Assembly (NCBI GenBank): GCA_965214285.1
Contig: OZ243946.1
Coordinates: 1,984,001-2,048,000, forward strand
Origin: G963422745 sp965214285
GTDB taxonomy: Bacteria; Actinomycetota; Acidimicrobiia; Acidimicrobiales; Aldehydirespiratoraceae
Length of the DNA stretch: 64,000 bases
Direction of reading: 5' to 3'
Positions 8,332 to 17,386 of this stretch are shown piece by piece (position 1 is the first letter of the stretch; every line of letters begins with the position of its first letter). The notes under the pieces were generated by a model. It was not told the DNA's origin. It worked only from the letters and a program-made list of their open reading frames with translations, and ran no database searches. A program made the position numbers and the translations under genes.

Positions 8332-9894
8332 GTGACCACCATCCACCGCAGCACCTTCGCAGACGTGGCCATCCCGGAAGTCTCGATCGCCGAGCACGTG
8401 CTGGCCCCCGCGGACGACACCCCCGGCGCACTGGCGATCTACGACGGCGCCCAGAGCCGCTACAGCTTCGCCGAGCTGCGCGACTCGGTGCGAAGCCTGG
8501 CCGGGGGCCTGGCGAGCCGCGGCTACGGGCCGGGCCGCTGCGTGGGCCTGATGGCGCCCAACATGCCCGAGTACGCAGTGGTGTTCCACGCCGTGGCCAC
8601 CGCCGCGGCCACGCTGACCACGATCAACCCCACCTACGGCGCAGAGGAGGTCCGCTTCCAGCTCAACGACGCCGGCGCCGAGATGCTGATCACGATCCCG
8701 ATGTTCCTGCCCACCGCGCTGGAGGCGGTCGAGGGCACCGAGGTGAGCGAGGTGGTGGTGATCGGCCACGCCGAAACAGCCCAGGGGGCGACCCCGCTCG
8801 CCGAGCTGATGGGCAACCCGATCGATCAGGTCCCGGTGAACGTGCACTCCGACGTGATGGTGCTGCCGTACTCCTCGGGCACCACCGGCCTGCCCAAGGG
8901 CGTGATGCTCACCCACCGCAACCTGGTGTCCAACATCTGCCAGATGAAGCACGTGCTCAGCTACGGGCCGGGCGAGATCGGCCTGGCGGCGCTGCCGTTC
9001 TTCCACATCTACGGCATGCAGGTGCTGCTCAACGGCATGCTCGCCAACGGCGCGGCCGTGCTCACCATGGCCCGCTTCGACATGGCTGAGGCCCTGGGGC
9101 TGATCCAGAGCGAGGGGGTGACCCGCTTCTTCGCGGTGCCGCCGATGGTGCTGGGCCTGGCCAAGGCGCCGATCGTGGACGACTACGACCTGTCGTCGCT
9201 GCGCCAGATCTTCTCGGGGGCGGCCCCGCTGGGCGCGGAGCTGCAGGTTGAGGCCTCCGATCGGGTGGGCTGTGAGATCGTGCAGGGCTACGGCATGACC
9301 GAGATGAGCCCGGTGAGCCACGCCACCCCCGAGGGCGTCAACCGGCCCGGGACCAGCGGCATGGCGATCTCCAACGTGGAGTGCCGCATCGTCGATCCCG
9401 TCACCGGCGCCGATCAGCCGGTCGGCGAGCGCGGCGAGCTGTGGGTGCGCGGCCCGATGGTGATGAAGGGCTACCTCAACAACCCCGAGGCCACCGCCGA
9501 GACCCTCGACGCCGACGGCTGGCTGCACACCGGCGACGTGGCCATCCTCGACGACGAGGGCCATTACTCGATCGTCGACCGCATCAAGGAGCTGATCAAG
9601 TACAAGGGCTTCCAGGTGCCGCCCGCCGAACTCGAGGCGCTGATCGTCTCGCACCCGGCGGTGTCCGACGTGGCCGTGATCGGGGTGGAGGACCTCGAGG
9701 CAGGGGAGCTGCCCAAGGCCTTCGTGGTGCTGGCGCCCGGGGCGGCGCTGACGCTGCGGGAACTGCAGGAGTTCGTGGGCGAGCACCTCGTCTCCTACAA
9801 GCAGATCCGCCTGCTGGAGGAGATCGAGGCGATCCCAAAGAGCGCCAGCGGCAAGATCCTGCGCCGCGAGCTGCGAGACCGCGAACAGGCCTAG
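8332..9894 (+). CDS. AMP-forming acyl-CoA ligase (4-coumarate--CoA ligase-like)
   Basis: About 520 residues, full length for the ANL superfamily. Motifs in order: the phosphate-binding loop YSSGTTGLPKGVMLTH, the FHIYGMQ region, YGMTEMSP, the adenylate-binding GWLHTGDVAILDDEG with IVDRIKELIKYKGFQV, and the C-terminal catalytic lysine in PKSASGKILRREL. It activates a carboxylate to an acyl-AMP and then an acyl-CoA. The overall pattern is closest to 4CL-type enzymes acting on aryl or medium-chain acids, but the substrate is not determined. GTG 8332 is the start because AAGGAG sits 5 bases ahead of it. Confidence 0.85.
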   Translation: MTTIHRSTFADVAIPEVSIAEHVLAPADDTPGALAIYDGAQSRYSFAELRDSVRSLAGGLASRGYGPGRCVGLMAPNMPEYAVVFHAVATAAATLTTINPTYGAEEVRFQLNDAGAEMLITIPMFLPTALEAVEGTEVSEVVVIGHAETAQGATPLAELMGNPIDQVPVNVHSDVMVLPYSSGTTGLPKGVMLTHRNLVSNICQMKHVLSYGPGEIGLAALPFFHIYGMQVLLNGMLANGAAVLTMARFDMAEALGLIQSEGVTRFFAVPPMVLGLAKAPIVDDYDLSSLRQIFSGAAPLGAELQVEASDRVGCEIVQGYGMTEMSPVSHATPEGVNRPGTSGMAISNVECRIVDPVTGADQPVGERGELWVRGPMVMKGYLNNPEATAETLDADGWLHTGDVAILDDEGHYSIVDRIKELIKYKGFQVPPAELEALIVSHPAVSDVAVIGVEDLEAGELPKAFVVLAPGAALTLRELQEFVGEHLVSYKQIRLLEEIEAIPKSASGKILRRELRDREQA

Positions 9895-9969
9895 CCGGGT
9901 CGCTCGGCGGGGCGGGCGAGGCCGGTTGCACCGACCCTGCATCGGCGGACGGGGGCCGCTTTAGGCGGT

Positions 9970-9975
9970 TAGCGT
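9970..9975 (+). promoter_or_regulatory. -10 element (TAGCGT) near start of the methyltransferase
   Basis: TAGCGT ends 9 bases before the ATG at 9985, so the leader would be absent or only 2-3 bases long. Confidence 0.4.
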
Positions 9976-9984
9976 CGCGCCTGC

Positions 9985-10992
9985 ATGATCGAGACGCTCA
10001 AGCGCAACGTGCTGGCCGAGCTGGTCGCCGAACGCGGCCACCTGGTGATCGACGGCGGCACCGGCACCGAGCTGTTCGCGCGCGGCCTCAAGCCCGGCGA
10101 CGCGCCCGAGCGCATGAACCTCGACCAGCCCGAGGCGGTGCTGGGCCTGCACCGGAGCTACCTGGAGGTCGGCGCCGACATCGTGCTGACCAACACCTTT
10201 GGTGCCAACCGCCACCGGCTGAGGCTGCACGGCCTCGACGCCAGGGTCGCCGAGATCAACGCCAGGGCCGCGGCCCACGCCCGCAGCGCCGCTGACGGCT
10301 CCGGCCGGCGGGTGCTGGTCGCGGGCTCGATCGGCCCGACCGGCGAGCTGCTGGCGCCGCTGGGCACGCTGAGCGCGGAGCAGGCGGCCGAGTCTTTCGC
10401 CGAGCAGGCGCGCGGGCTCGCCGAGGGCGGCGCCGACCTGGCCTGGGTGGAGACGATGAGCGCCCTGGAAGAGGTCGAGACTGCTGTCTGTGGCATCGGC
10501 TCGGTGACGGACCTGCCGGTGGTGGTGACCATGAGCTTCGACACGGCCGGGCGCACCATGATGGGCGTCACCGGCAGCGATGCCGGCTCACGGCTCGTCG
10601 AGCTGGGCGCGGCCGGCATCGGCGCCAACTGCGGCAACAACCTCGCCGACACCGAGGCCGCCCTGGCCGAGATCCGTGCCGCTGCCGGGGGCGTACCGGT
10701 GGTGGCCAAGGCCAACGCGGGCATACCCCGATGGGAGGGCAGCGAGCTGGTCTACGACGGCACGCCCGAGGCGATGGCAGCGCACGCCCATCGGGTGCGC
10801 AGCGCCGGGGTGGCTGTTATCGGCGGCTGCTGCGGCAACACGCCGGCGCACATCGCGGCGATCCGGGCGGTGCTCGACGGCGCCGTGGAGCCGCCCGACA
10901 TCGAAGCCGCTGCGCCAGAGCGCGCCACGCCGGGCGAGCGACAGCCCGCAGGCGGGGGTCGTCGCCGCAGCGGCCGCAGGCGCAGCCGCTAG
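9985..10992 (+). CDS. homocysteine S-methyltransferase family enzyme
   Basis: 335 residues. The Hcy-binding TIM barrel is clear: LVIDGGTGTELFARGL at the N-terminus, ADIVLTNTFGANRHR, then the zinc ligands Cys216 (GANCGN) and Cys282-Cys283 (GGCCGN). This is the catalytic half shared by MetH, BHMT and MmuM, which methylate homocysteine to methionine from different donors. There is no folate or B12 domain, so the donor is probably a free methyl compound such as a betaine or S-methylmethionine (inference). The last ~45 residues are an Arg/Gly tail outside the barrel. Its stop codon overlaps the stop of the convergent carboxylase gene. Confidence 0.8.
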   Translation: MIETLKRNVLAELVAERGHLVIDGGTGTELFARGLKPGDAPERMNLDQPEAVLGLHRSYLEVGADIVLTNTFGANRHRLRLHGLDARVAEINARAAAHARSAADGSGRRVLVAGSIGPTGELLAPLGTLSAEQAAESFAEQARGLAEGGADLAWVETMSALEEVETAVCGIGSVTDLPVVVTMSFDTAGRTMMGVTGSDAGSRLVELGAAGIGANCGNNLADTEAALAEIRAAAGGVPVVAKANAGIPRWEGSELVYDGTPEAMAAHAHRVRSAGVAVIGGCCGNTPAHIAAIRAVLDGAVEPPDIEAAAPERATPGERQPAGGGRRRSGRRRSR

Positions 10993-12932
10993 CCGGCGGG
11001 CCCGCCGCCGCGGCCGTCCGCGGCAGAGCCCGAGGCGCGCAGCAAGGCGATCAGGCGCTCCCGGGTCTCCGCCGGGTCGATCACGTCGTCTATCTCGCCG
11101 TGCACGGCTGCGTTGAGCGCCTTGGAGCCCTCGTACATCTCAGCCACCAGCCGCTCCCACAGCGCCTGGCGCTCGTCGGGATCGTCGACCGCCTCCAGCC
11201 GGCGGCGGGCGCCCAGCGTGACCGCACCCTCGATCCCCATGCCGCTGAACTCGCCGGTCGGCCAGGCGACCGACAGCAGGTTGGCGTGGAACGAGCCGCC
11301 CACCATGGCCATCGCGCCGAGCCCGACGGCCTTGCGCAGCACCACCGCCGCGGTCGGCACGCGCAGCGCAGCGCCGGTCGTGAACATGTCGCCGAAGCTG
11401 CGCACCTGCCCCGAGCGCTCGGCCTCGGGGCCGACCATGAAGCCCGGCGTGTCGCACAGCGTGACCAGCGGCAGGCCGAAGGCGTCGCAGAGCCGCATGA
11501 AGCGGGCCGCGCTCCGGGCGCTTTCGTCGTCGACCGCACCGCCGAGGTGCAGCGGGTCGTTGGCCAGGATCCCCACAGGCCGGCCGGCCAGGCGGCCCAG
11601 CACGGTCACCACCGAGCCCCCGAAGTCCGGGCGCAGCTCCAGGGTCGAGCCCACGTCGCAGAGCAGCTCCACCACCCGGCGCACGTCGTAGGCGCGCTTG
11701 CGGTTCTCGGGGACGATGCTGCGCAGCTCGTCCTGGGGATGCGCCTGCCAGTCGTGATACGAGCCCTGGAAGTAGGCCAGGTACTTGCGGGTCACGGCCA
11801 CGGCCTGGGCCTCGTCTTCGGCCAGCACGTCGATCACGCCGTTGGCGGTCTGCACGCCGACCGGCCCGATCTCCTCTGGTGCATACACGCCGAGCCCGCC
11901 GCCTTCGATCATGGCCGGCCCGGCCATGCCAAGGTTGGCGTCGGGGGTGGCCACGATCAGGTCGCACACCGCCACCAGCGCGGCGTTGCCCGCGAAGCAG
12001 CGGCCCGACACGATCGCAACCGTGGGCACCCGCCCGCTGAGCCGGCTCATCCAGGCGAACGACATCAGATGCAGGCCCGCCAGCGCCGACTGGTCGGTGT
12101 CGCCTGGCCGCCCGCCTCCGCCCTCGGCGAACAGCACCACCGGGCAGCGGAGCCGGTCGACCACCTCCAGCAGGCGGTCCTTCTTCTCGTGGCCGCGGAA
12201 CCCCTGGGTGCCGGCCAGCACCGTGTAGTCATAGGACATCACCGCGCAGGCCGCGGCGTCGCCGAAGTCCGCGGCGTTGATCGTGGCCAGGCCGCCGACG
12301 ATGCCGTCGCCGACGGTGTTGACCATCAGGTCGTGGCGATCGCGGCGCCGGGTCTGGGCGGCGAACATGAAGCGGCCGTACTCCTCGAAGGAGCCGGGGT
12401 CCACCAGGTCGGCAAGGTTCTCGCGGGCGCTGCGCCGGCCGCGGGCGTGGACCCTGGCGATGGCGTCGGGCCGGGCGGCGTCTTCGAGCAGGCTGCGTCG
12501 CTGGGCCAGCTCGGCGAGATCAGCGCGCTCGTCGCCGCGGGCGGCGGGTTCGTCGGCGGTGGATGCGACGGGCTTCGCAGCGCTGCGGGCGGGGGAATCC
12601 TCGGTGCCGGCGGCGTCGGACTGAGCGGCAGCGGTCTGGGCCGCGGTCTCGGCGTCGGCAGCGACGGGTGCATCGGCGACGGCGACCTCGATGGCCACCA
12701 GCTCGGCGCCCTTGGCGACCACCTCGCCTGGCTCGACGCAGACAGCCGCGACCGTGCCGGCCTGCGGTGCCGTTACCAGGTGCTCGATCTTCATCATCTC
12801 CACCACGGCCACAGCAGCGCCGGCGGCCACCCGGTCGCCGACAGCCACCTCCACGGACACCAGGGTGCAGTCCGTGGGCGCGCAAGCAAAGACGATCTCG
12901 CCTGCCGGCTGCGCTGCGGGTGCTTGGCTCAC
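10989..12932 (-). CDS. biotin carrier domain fused to acyl-CoA carboxylase carboxyltransferase
   Basis: About 647 residues. An N-terminal biotinyl/lipoyl domain (about residues 10-85) carries the attachment motif VEMMKIEH, where the lysine is the expected biotinylation site. A flexible Ala-rich linker of about 60 residues follows. Then comes a full carboxyltransferase of the propionyl/acetyl/methylcrotonyl-CoA type, with DFGDAAACAVMSYDYTVLAG, GGGGRPGDTD and the C-terminal lobe signature LPLVTLCDTPGFMVG. No biotin carboxylase is nearby, so a partner subunit must act in trans. The GTG start at 12932 is chosen over an upstream ATG because a TACGAT hexamer sits 6 bases ahead. Substrate preference is not readable. 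Confidence 0.8.
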   Translation of the reverse strand: MSQAPAAQPAGEIVFACAPTDCTLVSVEVAVGDRVAAGAAVAVVEMMKIEHLVTAPQAGTVAAVCVEPGEVVAKGAELVAIEVAVADAPVAADAETAAQTAAAQSDAAGTEDSPARSAAKPVASTADEPAARGDERADLAELAQRRSLLEDAARPDAIARVHARGRRSARENLADLVDPGSFEEYGRFMFAAQTRRRDRHDLMVNTVGDGIVGGLATINAADFGDAAACAVMSYDYTVLAGTQGFRGHEKKDRLLEVVDRLRCPVVLFAEGGGGRPGDTDQSALAGLHLMSFAWMSRLSGRVPTVAIVSGRCFAGNAALVAVCDLIVATPDANLGMAGPAMIEGGGLGVYAPEEIGPVGVQTANGVIDVLAEDEAQAVAVTRKYLAYFQGSYHDWQAHPQDELRSIVPENRKRAYDVRRVVELLCDVGSTLELRPDFGGSVVTVLGRLAGRPVGILANDPLHLGGAVDDESARSAARFMRLCDAFGLPLVTLCDTPGFMVGPEAERSGQVRSFGDMFTTGAALRVPTAAVVLRKAVGLGAMAMVGGSFHANLLSVAWPTGEFSGMGIEGAVTLGARRRLEAVDDPDERQALWERLVAEMYEGSKALNAAVHGEIDDVIDPAETRERLIALLRASGSAADGRGGGPAG

Positions 12933-12938
12933 GTGCGG

Positions 12939-12944
12939 ATCGTA
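12939..12944 (-). promoter_or_regulatory. -10 element (TACGAT), leaderless start of the carboxylase fusion
   Basis: On the minus strand TACGAT ends 6 bases before the GTG at 12932. Confidence 0.5.
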
Positions 12945-13006
12945 TGCGCCGGGCGGCCGCGGCCATGAAGCGGGCACAGGACTTCAAGGCAGCCCGGGGC
13001 GCTCAC

Positions 13007-13012
13007 TACCCT
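13007..13012 (+). promoter_or_regulatory. -10 element (TACCCT) for the PPOX-family gene
   Basis: TACCCT lies about 34 bases upstream of GTG 13047. The intervening leader contains the Shine-Dalgarno AGGGGAG, so this unit is not leaderless. Confidence 0.35.
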
Positions 13013-13046
13013 GGGCCGACAGCCGGGACCAGGGGAGAAGCACACA

Positions 13047-13502
13047 GTGAGCGCCAACCGCAGAGCCGCGATCCGCATGACCCACGCCGAGGTGGAGGCC
13101 TTCATCGAGGCCCAGAAGAGCCTGCAGGTAGGCACCGTCGAGCGAGACGGCAGCGTTCACCTCTCAACGCTGTGGTTCGCAGTGGTAGACGGCCGGGTGG
13201 TGTTCGAGACCTACACCAAGAGCCAGAAGATCAAGAACCTCCAGCGCGACCCTCGGATCACCCTGCTCCTCGAAGACGGCCTGACCTATGAGACCCTGCG
13301 CGGCGTGATGATCAAGGGCACGGCCAGGCTCACGAGCGACCCGGCCGAGGTGCATCCGCTGGCCTTGGCGGTCATGGAGCGCAACAACCCCGACCTGCCC
13401 CCCGAGATGCTGTCGCAGGCCGCCGAGGCGATGGCCGCCAAGCGGACCGCGGTGATCACCGAGCCGAGCGCCGTTATCAGCTGGGACCACACCAAGCTCT
13501 GA
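13047..13502 (+). CDS. PPOX-class F420-dependent oxidoreductase (split beta-barrel)
   Basis: 151 residues with the pyridoxamine-phosphate-oxidase-like split-barrel pattern: LQVGTVERDGSVHLSTLWF near the N-terminus, then TYTKSQKIKNLQRDPRITLL, a signature of the actinobacterial F420-binding subgroup. Members reduce or oxidise small substrates with F420 or flavin, or bind biliverdin or haem; the substrate is unknown. GTG 13047 is supported by AGGGGAG 10 bases upstream. It follows a divergent carboxylase gene and precedes the penicillin-binding protein gene. Confidence 0.8.
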   Translation: MSANRRAAIRMTHAEVEAFIEAQKSLQVGTVERDGSVHLSTLWFAVVDGRVVFETYTKSQKIKNLQRDPRITLLLEDGLTYETLRGVMIKGTARLTSDPAEVHPLALAVMERNNPDLPPEMLSQAAEAMAAKRTAVITEPSAVISWDHTKL

Positions 13503-13600
13503 GAGGCATCACCGGAGCTCGTCCGCCGAGCTGCGCCGCCTGAGCGTCGTTGCCACGCACAGGACGGGCCAAACCCGATCAGAGAGCCGGCCGGGCGCGG

Positions 13601-13606
13601 TAGGTT
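13601..13606 (+). promoter_or_regulatory. -10 element (TAGGTT), leaderless start of the penicillin-binding protein
   Basis: TAGGTT ends 6 bases before the GTG at 13613. Confidence 0.5.
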
Positions 13607-13612
13607 GCAGGC

Positions 13613-16054
13613 GTGGGCAGCATCCTCGGGCTTGCACGGATGGTCGTGCGGTCCCTCAGCCTGGGCACCATCCTCGTCGGCGGGGGAGTCGCGCTCGCCT
13701 TCTCCGTGGCTGCCCTGGCGCCCCGGCTAGGCGAGTTCATCTCCGCCAACCAGTCCTCGTCTGCTCTGATCGACCTCGGCGAGCTGCGCGAGCGCTCCAC
13801 GGTCTACGACGCCTACGGCAACGAGTTCGACGTGCTCTACGACGTGGAGAACCGCGAGTACGCACCGCTCGACGAGATAGCCGACGAGCTGGTCAATGCG
13901 GTGATCGCTGTGGAGGACAAGGGCTTCTGGAACCACCACGGTGTGGACGCCGAGGCGATCGGCCGCGCCTTCATGCAAAACGTCAGCGCGGGCGGCATCG
14001 AGCAGGGCGGCTCGACGATCACCCAGCAGCTCATCAAGAACGTCGTCGTCGGCGGCGATCTCAACCTGGACCGCAAGATCCCCGAGGCGGCGATGGCGAT
14101 GCGCCTGGAGGACCAGCTCAGCAAGGAGGAGATCCTCGAGGCCTATCTCAACACCGTCTACTTCGGGGCCGGGGCCTATGGCGTGCGTGCCGCCGCCGAG
14201 GTGTACTTCGGGGAGGACGCGGCGGATCTCGACTGGGCCCAGTCAGCCCTGCTGGCAGGGCTGATCGCCAATCCCGCGGCCGCCGACCCAACCCGTCATC
14301 CCCGGGATGCCGCCAACCGCCGGGCCATCGTCCTGGCGGCGCTGCTGGACCAGGGCTTCATCCGCCAGTGGCAGCACGACGCCTACAACGACGTGCCGCT
14401 GCCCACGGAGCGTCAGGTGCCGGCGGAGTGGGAGCCGACGAACTACTTCATCGAGGAGGTGCGTCGTCGCCTGCTCGACGACGAGCGCCTCGGCGAGACC
14501 CGCGAGGAGCGCACCGAGGCGCTGTTCGCCAACGGCCTGCGGGTCTACACCACCTACGACCCGATCGCCCAGGCCCAGGCCGAGGCAGCCGTGGCCGAGT
14601 ACCTGCCCGACGACGAGCGCAACTTCGCCATCGCCCTGGCCGCAGTGGAGCCGGGCACCGGCAAGGTGCGGGCGCTGATCGGCGGTCCGGGATTCGACAG
14701 CTTCGAATTCAACATCGCCACCCAGAAGGGCAGGCCCACGGGGTCGGCCTTCAAGACGTTCGTGCTGGCCGCGGCCATGGAGAAGGGCATCGGGCCCTAC
14801 GACATCATCAACGGCGTCGGCCATTGCACGTTCCGCAATCCCAACGGCTTCCCGAACCCCTATCGCGTCAGCAACTTCGGCGGCGGCGAGGGCTCGGTCA
14901 GCAGCATCCGCGGACAGACGCTGAGATCGTCGAACTGCGCCTTCGTGCGGCTCGGCATCATCGTCGGCCTGGCGAATGTGGCCAACGCGGCCAATGCCAT
15001 GGGCATCACCACCGATCTCTCGGACCTGCCGCTGTCGATGCCGCTGGGCCCCAAGGACGTCACCCCCCTCGACATGGCAAACGCCTATGCCACGCTCCCC
15101 AACGACGGCCTGAAGGTGGATCCCGTCTTCATCGAGAGGGTCGAGGACGCAGACGGCAACGTCTTGTTGGAGAACCTCCCGCAGCCCGAGCGCGCCATCT
15201 CCGAACGGTCGGCCCGCCTGGTCGCCTGGATGCTGGAGGCAAACGTGCGCGCCGGCACCGGACAGCGGGCCAAGCTGCGCAACCAGGAGGCGGCCGGCAA
15301 GACCGGCACCGGCCAGGACTTCTACGACGCCTGGTTCGTCGGCTTCACGCCTTATCTCTCGACTGCGGTGTGGATCGGCAATCCCGACGAGCAGATCGAG
15401 ATGCGCAACGTGTCGGGCTTCAGGACGGTGACGGGCGGCTCGATCCCCGCACAGGTCTGGGGGCACTTCAACACGGCCTACCACGAGACCCGCGAGCCGC
15501 GGTCGTTCACCGATCCCGCCAGGCCGGGCGGCGGCCGCTTCCTGCGCACCGACCAGGAGGAGGACGACTACGAGGAGCTGATCGAGAGCTTCTGCGGTCC
15601 CGACGACGAGGCAGCCGCGGTGGACACCGACGAGGACGGCGAGCCCGACTGGTGCGACCCTGAGCTGTCGGAGTACGAGTTCGACAAGGGCCTGTCGGGG
15701 TGTCCGAAGCTGTACGAGCCGGTGTACGGCAGCTCCAGGTCGATCGTCCTGGAGTGCACGCCGCCGACGACGACGACCACGACCACCACCACGACGCTGC
15801 CCGAAGACGCCATCCCGCCCGACGGCGAGACGCCGACGACGGTGCCCGGAGACCTGACCGCGACAACCCTGCCCGACAGCACGACGCCGACGACGCTGCC
15901 CGACGACGGCACGACGCCGACGACGCTGCCCACGGCGCCGAGCACCACGCAGCCCAGAACGTCAGAGGCATCGACTCCCGGGACCGGCTCGAGCGACGAG
16001 AGGTCGCCGCTCTCGCCTCCCGTGCCTGCAAGCACGCTCCCCCAGAGGCCATGA
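13613..16054 (+). CDS. class A penicillin-binding protein (glycosyltransferase/transpeptidase)
   Basis: 813 residues. One membrane anchor lies at about residues 13-35. The GT51 domain has AVEDKGFW with Glu101 as the expected catalytic residue, and GGSTITQQLIKN. The transpeptidase has the SxxK motif at Ser378-Lys381 (TGSAFK), SSN about 70 residues later, and KTG at 563-565. It polymerises lipid II into glycan strands and cross-links them outside the membrane. After the enzyme come an acidic Cys-containing segment and a Thr/Pro-rich tail of about 100 residues with PTTLPDD-like repeats, probably a wall-spanning, disordered extension. It has no PASTA domain. Confidence 0.9.
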   Translation: MGSILGLARMVVRSLSLGTILVGGGVALAFSVAALAPRLGEFISANQSSSALIDLGELRERSTVYDAYGNEFDVLYDVENREYAPLDEIADELVNAVIAVEDKGFWNHHGVDAEAIGRAFMQNVSAGGIEQGGSTITQQLIKNVVVGGDLNLDRKIPEAAMAMRLEDQLSKEEILEAYLNTVYFGAGAYGVRAAAEVYFGEDAADLDWAQSALLAGLIANPAAADPTRHPRDAANRRAIVLAALLDQGFIRQWQHDAYNDVPLPTERQVPAEWEPTNYFIEEVRRRLLDDERLGETREERTEALFANGLRVYTTYDPIAQAQAEAAVAEYLPDDERNFAIALAAVEPGTGKVRALIGGPGFDSFEFNIATQKGRPTGSAFKTFVLAAAMEKGIGPYDIINGVGHCTFRNPNGFPNPYRVSNFGGGEGSVSSIRGQTLRSSNCAFVRLGIIVGLANVANAANAMGITTDLSDLPLSMPLGPKDVTPLDMANAYATLPNDGLKVDPVFIERVEDADGNVLLENLPQPERAISERSARLVAWMLEANVRAGTGQRAKLRNQEAAGKTGTGQDFYDAWFVGFTPYLSTAVWIGNPDEQIEMRNVSGFRTVTGGSIPAQVWGHFNTAYHETREPRSFTDPARPGGGRFLRTDQEEDDYEELIESFCGPDDEAAAVDTDEDGEPDWCDPELSEYEFDKGLSGCPKLYEPVYGSSRSIVLECTPPTTTTTTTTTTLPEDAIPPDGETPTTVPGDLTATTLPDSTTPTTLPDDGTTPTTLPTAPSTTQPRTSEASTPGTGSSDERSPLSPPVPASTLPQRP

Positions 16055-16081
16055 TGCTCAGATGACCATTCGGAGCCTTCG

Positions 16082-16813
16082 ATGAGCGGCGCAAGCCACG
16101 ACGACCTCCTGGCGATCCAGCGCCTCGACATCGAGGCCCGACGACTGCGCCACCGCCGCGAGCATCTCGAGCAGCGCGCCGATCTGGCTTCGGCGGGCAC
16201 AGACCGTGACAGGCTCGGCGCCGAGATCGAGGCCTTCGGCGGCGCCCGCCTGGAGGCGACCTCGCGTGCCAAGCGCTTCGAGGACGAGGCGACGCTGGTC
16301 TCCGAGCGGGCCGATCTCGACGAGCAGCGCCTCTACTCCGGTGAGATCAGCGCGGCCGGCGACCTGCAGGCCCTGCAGCGAGAGATCAAGGGGCTGCGCC
16401 GCCGCCAGAGCGACCTTGAGGACAAGGCGCTGGAGGCAATGGGCGAAGGCGAGGAGATCGCGGCCCGCCTCGCCGCACTGGAAACCGAGCGTGCGGGCCT
16501 CGACGGCCGCATCATCGAGCTCAGCGGCGAGCTGGCCTCCGCCGAAGCCGAGATCGACGAGCGGCTCACAGGGTGCGAAGCCGAGCGTCACGAGGCCGCG
16601 GGGCGGGTCGAGGAGTCCCTGCTCGGCGAGTACGAGAAGCTCAGGGCCTGGCTGGCCGACGACTTCGTGGGCGACGCCGTGGTGAGTTTCGCCGGCGGCA
16701 ACTGCGTCGGCTGCCCGTCGAGCATGCCCGCCGTGGAAGCCGACCGCATCCATCGCACAGAGGCGGGCTCGGTGCAGAGTTGCGGCGAATGCGGCCGCAT
16801 GGTGCTGCGCTGA
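16082..16813 (+). CDS. coiled-coil protein with C-terminal C4 zinc ribbon (DUF164/CT398-like)
   Basis: 243 residues. Residues ~10-190 are a nearly continuous heptad coiled coil rich in Glu, Arg, Leu and Ala. The C-terminus is a zinc ribbon with two CxxC pairs, CVGC and CGEC. This matches the COG1579 family, found in most bacteria. Roles proposed for relatives involve nucleic acid or flagellar and secretion partners, but no firm function is known. The gene starts 27 bases after the penicillin-binding protein gene and precedes a membrane protein and a histidine phosphatase in the same direction, a common actinobacterial grouping. Confidence 0.8.
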   Translation: MSGASHDDLLAIQRLDIEARRLRHRREHLEQRADLASAGTDRDRLGAEIEAFGGARLEATSRAKRFEDEATLVSERADLDEQRLYSGEISAAGDLQALQREIKGLRRRQSDLEDKALEAMGEGEEIAARLAALETERAGLDGRIIELSGELASAEAEIDERLTGCEAERHEAAGRVEESLLGEYEKLRAWLADDFVGDAVVSFAGGNCVGCPSSMPAVEADRIHRTEAGSVQSCGECGRMVLR

Positions 16814-16821
16814 GCTGAGCC

Positions 16822-17370
16822 GTGTTCTTCTGGTTCATCGCCGTCGCTGTGTGCATCGTGCTGTTCGTATTCGACAGCCCGGCATTCGACTACCGCTTCG
16901 TGGCGGCGGGCGCGGTGCTGCCGCTGGCAGAGGCGTTCATCGCCGGATCGAGGCTGCTGCACACCCTGACGGGCTCGGTTGTGCTGCTGGCGGCGGTGAT
17001 GGCGGCCACGCTCGGCCGCAGGCTTTGGCGGCGGCGCCTGCTGGGGCTGCCGATCGGCACACTGGTGTTCCTGGTGGCAGGCGGCGTGTGGATCAACCAG
17101 ACCCTGTTCTGGTGGCCTCTGCTGGGCGCCGACGACGGTGCCGGCGGGCCGTTCTTCGGGTCCGGCCCCGATCTCGGCTCGCTGTTCCCGGCATACGACC
17201 GCCCGTTTTGGGTGCTGGCCGCGCTGGAGCTGGTCGGCATCGCCGTGCTGGCGTGGCTGTGGCAGCGCTTCGAGCTGGACCGCCCTGAGCATCGTCAGGC
17301 GCTGCTCGCCCAGGGTCGCCTGCCAAGAGACCGCATGCGGCGACGTGGCCGACCGCGACCGGGCGAGTGA
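16822..17370 (+). CDS. hypothetical multi-pass membrane protein
   Basis: 182 residues, no family recognised. Four hydrophobic segments are visible (around residues 2-17, 25-60, 72-92 and 130-148), with a basic Arg-rich cluster between the second and third and a basic C-terminal tail. Position between the zinc-ribbon protein (8 bases upstream) and the histidine phosphatase suggests cotranscription. The start is a GTG followed directly by a hydrophobic FFWFIAVAV segment. Confidence 0.55.
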   Translation: MFFWFIAVAVCIVLFVFDSPAFDYRFVAAGAVLPLAEAFIAGSRLLHTLTGSVVLLAAVMAATLGRRLWRRRLLGLPIGTLVFLVAGGVWINQTLFWWPLLGADDGAGGPFFGSGPDLGSLFPAYDRPFWVLAALELVGIAVLAWLWQRFELDRPEHRQALLAQGRLPRDRMRRRGRPRPGE

Positions 17371-17386
17371 GCGAGGCGCCCGCACC

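Noticed and set aside
13613..16054. PASTA domains or a serine/threonine kinase link for the penicillin-binding protein
   Set aside because: The C-terminal part after the transpeptidase is a Thr/Pro low-complexity tail with no PASTA-like repeats.
16822..17370. Transposase or toxin role for the small membrane protein
   Set aside because: It only shows hydrophobic segments and a basic tail and has no partner gene of an antitoxin type.
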